This document shows positions 27,495 through 37,436 of a DNA stretch of 64,000 nucleotides, one piece after another. The stretch is from Denitromonas iodatirespirans (lineage in GTDB: Bacteria; Pseudomonadota; Gammaproteobacteria; Burkholderiales; Rhodocyclaceae): assembly GCF_018524365.1 (NCBI RefSeq), contig NZ_JAEKFT010000014.1, forward strand, positions 57,105 through 121,104, written 5' to 3'. Position numbers and translations under genes: made by a program. A model generated the notes under the pieces. It made no database searches. It had not been told where the DNA came from and worked only from the letters and a program-made list of their open reading frames with translations. Positions within the stretch are counted from its first letter, which is position 1, and every line of letters starts with the position of its first letter.

Positions 27495-28372
27495 CGCGCC
27501 AGGTGGGCGAGCAGCGCCTGCGCGTGGCCGGACAGCGTAGTCGCCTCGCGCACGCACAGGCGCAGGTCACGCCGCGCCCAGTCGTCGTCCAGCGCCAGCG
27601 TGACGACCCGGGTCGGCTGGCCCATGCGGGCCACCGTCGAGGCCGGCACCAGCCCGTAACCCACCCCAGCCGCCACCATGCCCAGCACCGCCTCGAAGCT
27701 GTGCACCTGGATGCGCACGTCCAGCGGTCGCCCGCGCTCGCCGGCCAGGCCCATCAGAAAGGTGTGGATGCCAGTGCCGCTGTGCAGGGTGACGAAGGGC
27801 GCATCCGCCACCTCGGCAAAGCGGATCCGCGCCCGTACGCCGAGCGCGTCGCCGGGCGGTACCACCAGTACCAGCCGGTCGCGCCGGTAGGGCAGCACCT
27901 GCAGCTCGCCGGTGCTCACGTCGCCGGCCACCACGCCGATCTGTGCCTCGCCCGAGGCCACCGCGTGCACCACCTCGGGGCTGGTCGCCTCGCGCAGCGT
28001 CACGCGCACCTGCGGCTGGGCCGACAAAAAACCGGCCAGATCGTCCGGCAGGAAGATGTTAGTGGCGTTGGTGTTCGCCCACACCGAAACCTGGGCCCGT
28101 ACGCCGGCCGCGTAGGGCAGTAGGTCGGCATGCATCTGTTCGAGCCGGGCGAGCGCCTGGCGGGCGCCTTCGCGCATCACCTCGCCGGCCGGCGTGAGCG
28201 CCATGCCGCGCGGCCGGCGCTCCAGCAATGCCACGCCCGCCGAGGCTTCGAGCCGGGCGATGCGATGGCTGGCCGACGAGGTGGCCAGATGACAGCGGCG
28301 CGCGCCGAGCGACAGGCTGCCGGCGTCGGCCACCGCCAGGAAGAGTTGCAGGTCGATCAGGTCGTAGCGCAT
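27467..28372 (-). CDS. LysR-family transcriptional regulator
   Basis: The 301-residue regulator starts MRYDLIDLQLFLAVADAGSL with the winged helix SLGARRCHLATSSASHRIAR and a standard LysR effector domain (GEAQIGVVAGDVSTGELQVL, MVAAGVGYGLVPAS). I chose ATG 28372; a codon at 28414 would add 14 residues not expected in the family. It is divergent from the EamA exporter, 99 bases away, and most likely controls it. Confidence 0.87.
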   Translation of the reverse strand: MRYDLIDLQLFLAVADAGSLSLGARRCHLATSSASHRIARLEASAGVALLERRPRGMALTPAGEVMREGARQALARLEQMHADLLPYAAGVRAQVSVWANTNATNIFLPDDLAGFLSAQPQVRVTLREATSPEVVHAVASGEAQIGVVAGDVSTGELQVLPYRRDRLVLVVPPGDALGVRARIRFAEVADAPFVTLHSGTGIHTFLMGLAGERGRPLDVRIQVHSFEAVLGMVAAGVGYGLVPASTVARMGQPTRVVTLALDDDWARRDLRLCVREATTLSGHAQALLAHLARHGGASTSE

Positions 28373-28471
28373 TCGGTTTCGGATTTGACGAACACAGGCT
28401 TGGCATCTTAGCAATTGTTGGCGGCGGGGGATGGTGGCTAAATCGGGGTGGACCGCTCAGGAAACCCCGTC

Positions 28472-29395
28472 ATGACGCCCGCCACCGATGCCTTGCCCCT
28501 GCCCCGCCGCCTGCCCATGGCCGGCCTGCTGCTCGCCACCCTGGCCGCGGTCGGCTTCTCGTTCAAGGCGATCCTGGTCAAGCTGGCCTATCGCCATGGT
28601 GTCGATGCCGAAACCCTGCTGGCGCTGCGCATGCTGATCAGCCTGCCCTTCTTCCTCCTCATGGGCTGGCATGGCAGCCGGCGCGCCGCCCAGCCGCTGG
28701 CGGGGCGGGATTGGATCGCCCTGTTCCTGCTCGGCCTGTTCGGCTACTACCTGGCCAGCTACCTGGACTTCCTCGGCCTGGGCTACATCACCGCGGCGCT
28801 CGAGCGGCTGATCCTCTTCGCCTATCCGAGCATCGTGGTGATCCTCTCGGCGCTGTTCCTCGGCAAGCCGCTGACTCGGCGCGTCCTCGTCGCGCTGGTG
28901 ATGTGCTACCTCGGCGTGGCCTTCGCCGTGGCGCACGACCTGCGCGTGGGCGGCGAGACCACCGAGGTGCTGATCGGCAGCGCGCTGGTGTTTGGCAGTG
29001 CGGTGGCCTATGCGCTGTATCTGATGGGCAACGGCGAGGTGGTCGGCCGGCTCGGCGCAGCGCGGGTCACGGCCTGGGCGTCCACCGTGGCCTGCGTGCT
29101 CAGCATCGGCCAGTTTCTGCTGATGCGACCGGTGGCCACGCTGCTGCAGCCGGCGCCGGTGATCGGCCTGGCCGCCGCCATGGCGCTGTTCTCGACGGTG
29201 TTGCCGATCTGGTGCCTGAGCGAGGCCATCCGCCGCATTGGCGCCGGCCCGGTGGCGCTGACCGGCAGCCTCGGACCGGTGATCACGCTGGGCCTCGGCG
29301 CGCTGCTGCTGGACGAATCGATCGGCGCGGCGCAGCTCGTCGGCGCGGCGATGGTGGTCGGCGGCGTGCTGGTGATGGCGCGCAGCAAGCGCTGA
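28472..29395 (+). CDS. EamA/DMT-family transporter
   Basis: This 307-residue inner-membrane protein has ten predicted helices in two EamA repeats, starting near MAGLLLATLAAVGFSFKAIL and ending in GAAQLVGAAMVVGGVLVMAR. DMT proteins of this kind export amino acids, metabolites or drugs; the substrate is unknown. CAGGAAA precedes ATG 28472, while an in-frame ATG at 28448 would add eight residues. The divergent LysR gene is its probable regulator. Confidence 0.88.
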   Translation: MTPATDALPLPRRLPMAGLLLATLAAVGFSFKAILVKLAYRHGVDAETLLALRMLISLPFFLLMGWHGSRRAAQPLAGRDWIALFLLGLFGYYLASYLDFLGLGYITAALERLILFAYPSIVVILSALFLGKPLTRRVLVALVMCYLGVAFAVAHDLRVGGETTEVLIGSALVFGSAVAYALYLMGNGEVVGRLGAARVTAWASTVACVLSIGQFLLMRPVATLLQPAPVIGLAAAMALFSTVLPIWCLSEAIRRIGAGPVALTGSLGPVITLGLGALLLDESIGAAQLVGAAMVVGGVLVMARSKR

Positions 29396-29465
29396 GGCCC
29401 GCGCCGGGAGCTTTTCGGCCAAGTGCGCGTCCTACAGGGACGAGCCACCCGCAAGGAGCCCCGCC

Positions 29466-29762
29466 ATGAGCCCGGAAACCATGGAAGCGTTGATGGAAGA
29501 CATCGAGCGCGAAGATCCGCTCGACTTCGGCATGTTGTCGATGGACGAGCACGAAGCCCGCTGCCTGATGGCCAACCACTTCTGCGAGGTCGATCGCCAG
29601 CTCGCGTCCAGCGGCCTGGACGCCGAAGCCCGGCTGGAGGTGATGGCTGCCATCGCTGCCCATGCCATGGTCGAAAACATGCTGCTCAATGTCCAGCGCT
29701 TGCAGGACAGGGGCGCGGGCGAAGACGTACGCGCCTGGATGCGGCGCCACGGCATGGGGTGA
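29466..29762 (+). CDS. Small acidic protein of unknown function
   Basis: The 98-residue protein is acidic and helical, with MEDIEREDPLDFGMLSMDEH at its N-terminus and a C-terminal RAWMRRHGMG. AAGGAG stands 9 bases before the ATG, and codon usage is normal for the region, so it is likely real. I recognise no family. It ends 7 bases before the stop of a convergent LysR gene. Confidence 0.65.
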   Translation: MSPETMEALMEDIEREDPLDFGMLSMDEHEARCLMANHFCEVDRQLASSGLDAEARLEVMAAIAAHAMVENMLLNVQRLQDRGAGEDVRAWMRRHGMG

Positions 29763-29769
29763 GCTGCGT

Positions 29770-30675
29770 TCAGCCCGATGACGGCCCGCCGAACAAGGCG
29801 GGCGATTCGGCCACCAGCGCGCGCAAAAAATCCCACAGCACCCGCACCCGGCGCAGGCGGAACAGGTCGGCCGGGGCGGCCAGCCACAGCACGCTGTCGG
29901 CCACCACTTCGCCGGGCAACACCTGCACCAGCGGGCTGTCGGGCGCCACTGCGTAGGGCGCCAGCATGGCCAGGCCCATGCCCGCTTCGGCGGCCTGGGT
30001 CTGGGCCAGCATGCCGGTGCAGGAGAACACCCGCCGCGGGCGTTCGATCAGGCGGTCCAGATAGCGCAGCTCGTCGCTCATCAGCTGATCCTGCACATAG
30101 TCGATGAAGGCATGGCCGGCCAGGTCGGCGCGGCTGCGGATGGGCGGGTGCTGGGCGAGGTAGGCGGGCGAGGCGTACAGCAGGTAGTGGAAGGCGGTCA
30201 GCCGGGTGACCACATAGCGGCCGCTGGTGGGCGGGTCGAGGGTGACGGCCAGATCGGCTTCGCGGCTGGCCAGGCTCACGAAGCGATGCTGCAGCAGCAG
30301 TTCGACCGACAGCTCGGGGTGGGCGGTCATCAGCGTCGATAGCCGCGGCGTCAGCACCCGGGTGCCGAACACCTCCGGCACGCCGAGGCGCACCGTGCCG
30401 GCGATCGCGCCGCCGACGCCGCCGGCCGATTCCTCCGCGCCCAGCGCTGCGCTCTCCATCGCTTCGGCGTGGGCCTGCAATGCCTGGCCGGTGTCGGTCA
30501 GCACATAGCCGTCGCGGCGCCGGTCGAACAGGGTGGCGCCGAGTGCGGTCTCGAGCCGCGACAGGCGCCGCGCGACGGTGGTGTGGTCGACGCCGAGGCG
30601 GGCGCTGGCGGCGGTCAGCGTGCCGGTGCGCGCCACTTCGAGAAAGTGCCGGAAATCCGTCCAGTCAATGTTCAT
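29770..30675 (-). CDS. LysR-family transcriptional regulator
   Basis: The 301-residue protein opens with NIDWTDFRHFLEVARTGTLT and the helix-turn-helix AASARLGVDHTTVARRLSRL, a subgroup of LysR regulators (the VDHTTVARRL form) followed by an effector-binding domain. ATG 30675 was chosen because the DNA-binding domain starts there; the frame continues upstream to 30765. It is divergent from the SDR/CoA-ligase pair (128-base gap) and probably regulates it. Confidence 0.87.
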   Translation of the reverse strand: MNIDWTDFRHFLEVARTGTLTAASARLGVDHTTVARRLSRLETALGATLFDRRRDGYVLTDTGQALQAHAEAMESAALGAEESAGGVGGAIAGTVRLGVPEVFGTRVLTPRLSTLMTAHPELSVELLLQHRFVSLASREADLAVTLDPPTSGRYVVTRLTAFHYLLYASPAYLAQHPPIRSRADLAGHAFIDYVQDQLMSDELRYLDRLIERPRRVFSCTGMLAQTQAAEAGMGLAMLAPYAVAPDSPLVQVLPGEVVADSVLWLAAPADLFRLRRVRVLWDFLRALVAESPALFGGPSSG

Positions 30676-30803
30676 GGGCCGCTCCGCGCTGCTGTGCATA
30701 TACGCACAACGATACGGTGAGTATGCGCTTTGTTCTGCTTTTATGGGGTGATAAGGTCCTTGCATGCTGCAACCCGCGCAGCCCGTCAGAAGAGGATAGG
30801 TGC

Positions 30804-31547
30804 ATGAAACTGAAGGACAAAGTGGTGGTCGTGACCGGTGCGGCCCAAGGCATTGGCGAGGCGATCGCCCGACGCTGTGCGGCCGACGGCGCCACCGTCG
30901 TCGTGTGGGACCTGAGCGCCGAGGCCGCCAAGGCCAAAGCCGCCGAACTGAGCGAAACCTACAACGTGACGGCCAGCGGCTGGGCGGTGAACGTGGCCGA
31001 TAGCGCGGCGGTGAGCGCCGCGGCGGCCGAGGTGGTGGCCGCCTTCGGGCGCATCGACGGCCTGGTGAACAACGCCGGCATCGTTGCCGATGCCCAGCTC
31101 AAGAAGATGAGCGAAGAGCAGTGGGACCGCGTCATCAGCATCAATCTGAAAGGCGTCTACAACTGCACCCGTGCCTTCGTCGACACCTTTCTGGCCCAGG
31201 GCAGCGGCTCGATCGTGAACATCTCCTCGGTGGTGGGCGTGTATGGCAACTTCGGCCAAACCAACTATGCCGCCGCCAAGGCCGGCGTGCTCGGCATGAC
31301 CAAGACCTGGGCCAAGGAACTGGGCCGCAAAGGCGTGCGCAGCAATGCCATCTGCCCCGGCTTCATCGCAACGCCGATCCTTGCCTCGATGCCCGATAAC
31401 GTGCTCAAGACCATGGAATCCGAAGTGCCGCTGGGCCGCATGGGTGAGCCGGCGGAGATCGCCGCGGTGGCCGCCTTCCTGCTGTCGGCGGACGCCAGCT
31501 ATGTAAACGGCGCGGTGCTCGAAGTGACCGGCGGCTTGACCATCTGA
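30804..31547 (+). CDS. Short-chain dehydrogenase/reductase, FabG-like
   Basis: This 247-residue enzyme has the NAD(P)-binding TGAAQGIGEAI near residue 11, NNAG near residue 88, the catalytic Ser in NISSVVG and Tyr-x3-Lys in NYAAAKAG near residue 154, plus the C-terminal YVNGAVLEVTGG, all typical of 3-oxoacyl-ACP reductase-like SDRs. AGAGGA precedes the ATG. A CoA ligase gene follows after 101 bases, so it more likely acts on a CoA thioester in a catabolic route than in fatty acid synthesis (inference). Confidence 0.87.
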   Translation: MKLKDKVVVVTGAAQGIGEAIARRCAADGATVVVWDLSAEAAKAKAAELSETYNVTASGWAVNVADSAAVSAAAAEVVAAFGRIDGLVNNAGIVADAQLKKMSEEQWDRVISINLKGVYNCTRAFVDTFLAQGSGSIVNISSVVGVYGNFGQTNYAAAKAGVLGMTKTWAKELGRKGVRSNAICPGFIATPILASMPDNVLKTMESEVPLGRMGEPAEIAAVAAFLLSADASYVNGAVLEVTGGLTI

Positions 31548-31648
31548 GGCAGGCCTGGGGCGATGGCAGGGGTGGCCCCCTGACAAGCGCCCCGATGACC
31601 CGGCCGAGGCGGCCCGCAGAGGCCGCCGGCCATGAAGGAGGAGACAAC

Positions 31649-33175
<1,527 letters not shown>

Positions 33176-33180
33176 TTCCC

Positions 33181-33723
33181 GCTACGAACGCCGTTCCCGG
33201 CGTCGGGCCTTCGGCCCTCGGTCGGGCTACGTCGAACCGCCGGCGTGATCGAGGCGATGCACCCGTAGCCCGGGCGAGCGTAGCGACCCCGGGAGCGTCG
33301 GTGGAGCGGGGCACCGTTCCCGGCGTCGGGTCTTCGGCCCTCGGCCGGGCTACGTCGAACCGCCCGCGTGATCGAGGTGATGCACCCGTAGCCCGGGCGA
33401 CCGAAGCGACCCCGGGGCCGTCGGTGGCGCCGGGCACCGTTCCCGGCGTCGGGCCTGCGGCCCTCGGCCGGGCTACGTCGAAGTGCCGGCGTGATCGAGG
33501 CGATGCACCTGTAGCCCGGGCGAGCGCAGCGACCCCGGGGCCGTCGGTGGAATCGGGCACAGCTCCCGGTGTCGGGCCTGCGGCCCTCGGCCGGGCTACG
33601 TCAAACCGCCGGCGTGATCGAGGCGATGCACCCGTAGCCCGGGCGAGCGTAGCGACCCCGGGGCCGTCGGTGGAATCGGGCACCGCTCCCAGTATCGGGC
33701 CGTTGGCCCTCGGCCGGGCTACG
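33181..33723. repeat. Tandem array of 123-bp REP (BIME-type) units
   Basis: The array has one half unit followed by four full units spaced exactly 123 bp apart; the block GTTCCCGGCGTCGGGC recurs at 33193, 33316, 33439, 33562 and 33685, and CGTAGCCCGGGCGA at 33264, 33387, 33510 and 33633. Each unit holds a 91-bp REP pair, whose ends CGTAGCCCGG and CCGGGCTACG are inverted copies, plus a 32-bp spacer. Inner stems such as GGGCCTTCGGCCC are conserved. The array lies between the CoA ligase gene and the RAYT gene. It carries no real gene; because 123 is 41 codons, both strands stay open by chance. Confidence 0.93.
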
Positions 33724-34198
33724 TGTCCGTGCCCCAGTTGGCGGCGATGCGTCCGCTCGCGATGAAATGATGGATCGTCGAATACGGCCAGTCGGTCGGC
33801 TTCCCGACATGGCCATGCTTCACCGGATTGCCGTGGATGTAGTCCACATGGCGTTTCAGGTCATCCTCGTCGCGCACCGTGTGCTCCCAGAACCGGCTCT
33901 GCCAGACGCCCCGAGTCGCCAGCCCCTGCTGCTGCAAACCGCATGTAAACGAGCCCTTGATCTGTCGCCAGCGCAGCGAGTAGTCGGCATCGCCGTCGGG
34001 GAGCGTCATGACCATGTGCAGATGTTCGGGCAGTACCGCCATGGCGTCGATGCGGAACGGATGGCGCGATTGGGTGCGCGCGATGGCGACACGCAGCAGG
34101 TCGATGTGTCGTATCAGCCAATCCGAACGCCGGTCCCGCAGGGTGACGGTGAAGAAATAGGTGCCGCCCGGAACATGGTTGCGTCGGTATCTGACCAT
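33719..34198 (-). CDS. REP-associated tyrosine transposase (RAYT, Y1 family)
   Basis: This 159-residue protein shows the RAYT hallmarks: the N-terminal PGGTYFFTVTLRDRR, the metal-binding HUH-type motif PEHLHMVMTLP near residue 57, and the catalytic tyrosine in HVDYIHGNPVKHG near residue 118. RAYTs cut and join single-stranded REP hairpins and are thought to spread them in the genome. REP sequences flank it on both sides here. Its TAG stop (33719-33721) is formed by the terminal GGGCTACG of the last REP unit. It is probably intact and active or recently so. Confidence 0.92.
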   Translation of the reverse strand: MVRYRRNHVPGGTYFFTVTLRDRRSDWLIRHIDLLRVAIARTQSRHPFRIDAMAVLPEHLHMVMTLPDGDADYSLRWRQIKGSFTCGLQQQGLATRGVWQSRFWEHTVRDEDDLKRHVDYIHGNPVKHGHVGKPTDWPYSTIHHFIASGRIAANWGTDT

Positions 34199-34241
34199 CC
34201 GGCGAGGATAGCCGATGGCGGCGGATCAAGCGATTGTCATG

Positions 34242-34332
34242 CGTAGCCCGGGCGAGCGCAGCGACCCCGGGAGCGTCGGTGGGTGGGGCACCGTTCCCGG
34301 CGTCGGGCCTGTCGGCCCTCGGCCGGGCTACG
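34242..34332. repeat. Single 91-bp REP pair upstream of the RAYT gene
   Basis: This is one complete copy of the array unit without the 32-bp spacer. It begins CGTAGCCCGGGCGAGCG, ends GGCCGGGCTACG, and lies 43 bases upstream of the transposase start. It lets the boundaries of the mobile 91-bp pair be defined. Confidence 0.9.
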
Positions 34333-34344
34333 CGGCTACCCGGG

Positions 34345-34710
34345 TTACCCAGGTTTGCGTCGCGGCTTCTTCGGTTTTCGGTTCCGCAGCGCGCATTCGA
34401 TCGCCAGCCGTGCCCAGGGCGCCATCGCGGCGGGGCTGTCGAGGGCTTCTTCGGGCGCTGTCCAGTAGCCCATCGAAAAAGTCTTGCCGTCTTTCTGGGT
34501 GTAGATGAAGCGGCTGCAGCCGGCGTCGATGAAGGCTTTTTCGCTCTCGGTGTCGGCCTTGAGGTAGAGCGTTTCCCAGGCTTCGAGGGCGAAGAAGAGG
34601 TCGTCGAGGTAGAAGCCCCAGCCGCCGAACATCGACTTGACGCGCACGGCGCCGAGCGGGGCGAAGAGCTCGAGGGCGTGGGTGACGATTTCGGGGGGCT
34701 TGCGGGGCAT
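34345..34710 (-). CDS. TfoX/Sxy N-terminal domain protein
   Basis: The 121-residue product contains the TfoX N-terminal fold: LFAPLGAVRVKSMFGGWGFY near residue 14, LDDLFFALEAWETLYLKAD, and FSMGYWTAPEEALDSP. Full-length TfoX/Sxy proteins regulate competence genes, but stand-alone N-terminal domains like this one have no settled role. The C-terminus is strongly basic (KPKKPRRKPG). I chose ATG 34710; the longer frame upstream only translates REP sequence. The gene sits between two REP pairs. Confidence 0.82.
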   Translation of the reverse strand: MPRKPPEIVTHALELFAPLGAVRVKSMFGGWGFYLDDLFFALEAWETLYLKADTESEKAFIDAGCSRFIYTQKDGKTFSMGYWTAPEEALDSPAAMAPWARLAIECALRNRKPKKPRRKPG

Positions 34711-34732
34711 GCTTGGGGCCTCGTTGAGCTGT

Positions 34733-34843
34733 GTTCCCGGTGTCGGGCCTGCGGCCCTCGACCGGGCTACGGTTCGGTCTGTAGCCCGGGCGAGCGAAGC
34801 GACCCCGGGAACGTCGGTATAGCCGGGCACCTCGCCCGGCTAC
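34733..34843. repeat. Rearranged REP pair between tfoX-like gene and metF
   Basis: The two REP halves seen in the array are present here in swapped order: GTTCCCGGTGTCGGGCC... first, then GTAGCCCGGGCGAGCG..., ending in the variant GCCCGGCTAC. It begins 22 bases upstream of the tfoX-like start and ends 10 bases from the metF stop, and it may help end the methyl-cycle operon transcript. Confidence 0.85.
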
Positions 34844-34853
34844 ATGGGTGACA

Positions 34854-35690
34854 TCATGCCGTGAGGCCGAGGCGCTCGACGATGGTGCTGGTGGGGCCGG
34901 CCATGTTCATGCAGTAGAAATGCAGGCCGGGGGCGTCTTCTTCGATCAGGCGGGCGCAGAGGTCGGTGACCACGTCGAGGCCGAAGGCCTTGATGGCGTC
35001 GGCGTCGTCGCCGAAGCTTTCGAACTTGCGGCGCATCCAGCGCGGGATCTCGGCGCCGCAGGCGTCGGAGAAGCGGGCCAGCTTGGTGAAGCTGACGATG
35101 GGCATGATGCCGGGCACGATGGGGATGTCGACGCCCATGGCGGTGCATTCGTCGCGGAAGTGCAGGTAGGCGTCCACGTTGTAGAAGTACTGGGTGATGG
35201 CCGAGTTGGCGCCGGCGTCGACCTTGCGCTTGAAGGCGGCCAGATCGGCCTGGGCGGTGCGTGCCTGTGGGTGGTACTCGGGGTAGGCGGCCACTTCGAT
35301 GTTGAACCAGTCGCCGGTTTCGCTCCGGATGAATTCGACCAGTTCGTTGGCATAGCGCAGCTCGCCCGGGTCGACCACGCCGGAGGGCAGGTCGCCGCGC
35401 AGGGCGACGATGCGGTGGATGCCCTTGTCCTGATAGCGCTTGAGGATCTGGCGGATGCTGTCGCGGGTGGCGCCGACGCAGGACAGGTGCGGCGCGGCGG
35501 CGAGGCCTTCGGCCTGGATCTCGAACACGGTTTCGAAGGTGCGCTCTTGCGTCGAGCCGCCGGCACCGTAGGTGACGGAGAAGAACTCGGGCTTGAGTTG
35601 CGCGAGCTGGGCGCGGGTGGCGCGCAGCTTGTCGACGCCGGCAGCGGTTTGCGGCGGGAAGAATTCGATGGAGAAGGGTGTCGGGCTCAT
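34854..35690 (-). CDS. metF: Methylenetetrahydrofolate reductase
   Basis: This 278-residue FAD enzyme reduces 5,10-methylene-THF to 5-methyl-THF for methionine synthesis. It begins with the family signature SIEFFPPQTAAGVDKLRATR, followed by FFSVTYGAGGSTQERT, HLSCVGATRDSIRQIL, ALRGDLP and QYFYNVDAYLHFRDEC. The length is slightly below E. coli MetF (296). It overlaps tlyA by four bases and ends the ahcY-led operon, which joins two parts of the methyl cycle. Confidence 0.95.
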   Translation of the reverse strand: MSPTPFSIEFFPPQTAAGVDKLRATRAQLAQLKPEFFSVTYGAGGSTQERTFETVFEIQAEGLAAAPHLSCVGATRDSIRQILKRYQDKGIHRIVALRGDLPSGVVDPGELRYANELVEFIRSETGDWFNIEVAAYPEYHPQARTAQADLAAFKRKVDAGANSAITQYFYNVDAYLHFRDECTAMGVDIPIVPGIMPIVSFTKLARFSDACGAEIPRWMRRKFESFGDDADAIKAFGLDVVTDLCARLIEEDAPGLHFYCMNMAGPTSTIVERLGLTA

Positions 35691-36532
35691 GCGTCGTCTG
35701 TGGTGTCGGGGAGGTGGGCGGCGAGGAAGAATTCCCGGTTACCGTCGCCGCCGGTGATCGGGCTGTCGAAATAGTCGTCGACCGTCAGGCCGGCCGCTTC
35801 GGCGGCGGCTCGGATGCGGGCCTCGACGCCGGCGTAGAGGCTCGCATCGCGCACGATGCCGCCCTTGGCCAGGCCCTCGCGGCCGACTTCGAATTGCGGT
35901 TTGACCAGCGCCAGCACCCGGCCGCCGGGGCGTAGCAGCGTCGGCCAGCGGGGCATCAGCAGGGTCAGCGAAATGAAACTGGCGTCGCACACCAGCAGGT
36001 CGAAGCCGCCTTCGGGCCAGGCGTCGCCCAGGTCGTCGGCGCTCAGGTCGCGGGCGTTGAGACCTTCGAGGCAGGTGATGCGCGGGTGCTCGTGCAGCGA
36101 GGAGTGCAGCTGGTCGTGGCCGACTTCGACGCCGACCACATGGCGTGCGCCGGCCTGCAGCAGGCAGTCGGTGAAGCCGCCGGTGGACTGGCCGATGTCG
36201 AGGGCGGTGAGGCCGTGCGCGGCCAAGCCGGTGCGCGCCATGGCGCCGGCCAGCTTGAGGGCGCCGCGCGAGACATAGCGGTCTTCCTGGTCGGGGATGA
36301 CGGTGAGCTCGGCGTCGTCGGGCAGTGCCAGCGAGGGTTTGGTGACCGGCTGCTCGGCGCTGCGCACGCGGCCGGCGGCGATCATGCGCTGGGCGGCGGT
36401 GCGCGACGGGGCCAGACCGCGCGCGACGAGCAGGCTGTCGACCCGCTGCAGGCCGTGGCGGTCGACCTCCGGGGGGCTGGCGGGGGCCGGCGTCGGCGCC
36501 GGGCGGGCGGTGCGGCGGTGGAAGGATTTCAC
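35687..36532 (-). CDS. tlyA: TlyA-family rRNA 2'-O-methyltransferase
   Basis: The 281-residue protein combines an N-terminal S4 RNA-binding domain (VDSLLVARGLAPSRTAAQRM, residues 30-49) with a Rossmann methyltransferase domain having the SAM site ALDIGQSTGGFTDCLLQAGA near residue 113. Mycobacterial TlyA methylates 16S and 23S rRNA cytidines; the old name haemolysin A is misleading. As a SAM user it produces SAH, which suits its place in an operon with ahcY and metF. It lies 28 bases after the nitrilase-family gene. Confidence 0.9.
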   Translation of the reverse strand: MKSFHRRTARPAPTPAPASPPEVDRHGLQRVDSLLVARGLAPSRTAAQRMIAAGRVRSAEQPVTKPSLALPDDAELTVIPDQEDRYVSRGALKLAGAMARTGLAAHGLTALDIGQSTGGFTDCLLQAGARHVVGVEVGHDQLHSSLHEHPRITCLEGLNARDLSADDLGDAWPEGGFDLLVCDASFISLTLLMPRWPTLLRPGGRVLALVKPQFEVGREGLAKGGIVRDASLYAGVEARIRAAAEAAGLTVDDYFDSPITGGDGNREFFLAAHLPDTTDDA

Positions 36533-36560
36533 CGGTGCGGATTCCGGGCAGGCGTCGCTG

Positions 36561-37436
36561 TCATTTGACCTTGACCACTTCCACCGGGTGCTCGTAGACG
36601 TCCTTGCGCTTGTCGTAGAGCGGGATGGTGGTGCCGTTGAGGCGGTTGCTCTCCAAGTCGGCCAGGTCGACTTCGGCGACGATGATCTGCTCGATGTTGG
36701 GCGTGCCCTCGGCGGCGATGCCGTCGCGCGCGAAGGCGAAGTCGGAGGGGGTGATGATGCTGGCCTGGCCGTAGTGCAGGCCGAGGCCTTCGACCGGCAG
36801 GTTGCCGACGGTGCTGGTCATGACCACGAACACCTGGTTCTCGATGGCGCGGGCGTGGCAGCAGTAGCGCACGCGCAAAAAACCCTGGCGATCGTCGGTG
36901 CACGAGGGCACGAAGAGGATGTCGGCGCCGGCCTCGCACACCATGCGCGCGAGTTCAGGGAACTCGATGTCGTAGCAGATCAGGATGGCGATCTTGCCGA
37001 AGGGCGTGTCGAACAGGCGCAGCTGGTCGCCGGCGTCGGTGTTCCACTTCTCGCGTTCCCAGCGGGTGCGGTGGATCTTGTCCTGCTCGTAGATCTCGCC
37101 GGTGGGGGTGAAGTAGAAGGCGGTGTTGAGCAGGCGGCCGTCTTCGGTCAGGTGCGGGTGACTGCCGCCGATGAGGTGCACGTTCCACTGTGCGGCCAGC
37201 TCCTGCATCAGATCCTTGTAGCGGCGGGTGTAGTCATGCATGTTGCGCACCGCTTCGCGCACGTCGGTGGTGTCCATGAAGGACAGCAGCTGGCTGGTGA
37301 AGATCTCGGGCAGCAGGACGAACTGCGGTTTGTAGTCGCCCGCGGCCTTCATGATGAAGCGGACCTGGTTTTCGAAGCCGGACCAGTCGTGGATCTGGCG
37401 CAGCAGGTATTGAACGGCAGCGATGCGGACTATCAC
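36561..37436 (-). CDS. Carbon-nitrogen hydrolase (nitrilase superfamily), separate from its GNAT partner
   Basis: This 291-residue hydrolase has the Glu-Lys-Cys triad in FVLLPEIF near residue 42, DKIHRTRWEREKW near residue 119 and ILICYDIEFPELAR near residue 152. I chose the GTG at 37436: it overlaps the TGA of the GNAT gene (GTGA), AAGGAG stands 8 bases upstream, and the domain begins MIVRIAAVQYLL there. In many bacteria the same two domains form one protein (YhcX type, near 510 residues), so this is a split form. The amide substrate is unknown. Confidence 0.87.
   Translation of the reverse strand: MIVRIAAVQYLLRQIHDWSGFENQVRFIMKAAGDYKPQFVLLPEIFTSQLLSFMDTTDVREAVRNMHDYTRRYKDLMQELAAQWNVHLIGGSHPHLTEDGRLLNTAFYFTPTGEIYEQDKIHRTRWEREKWNTDAGDQLRLFDTPFGKIAILICYDIEFPELARMVCEAGADILFVPSCTDDRQGFLRVRYCCHARAIENQVFVVMTSTVGNLPVEGLGLHYGQASIITPSDFAFARDGIAAEGTPNIEQIIVAEVDLADLESNRLNGTTIPLYDKRKDVYEHPVEVVKVK

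Noticed and set aside
33181..33723. CRISPR array
   Set aside because: The period is 123 bp, the spacers are identical from unit to unit, the units are palindromic REP pairs, and no cas genes are near.
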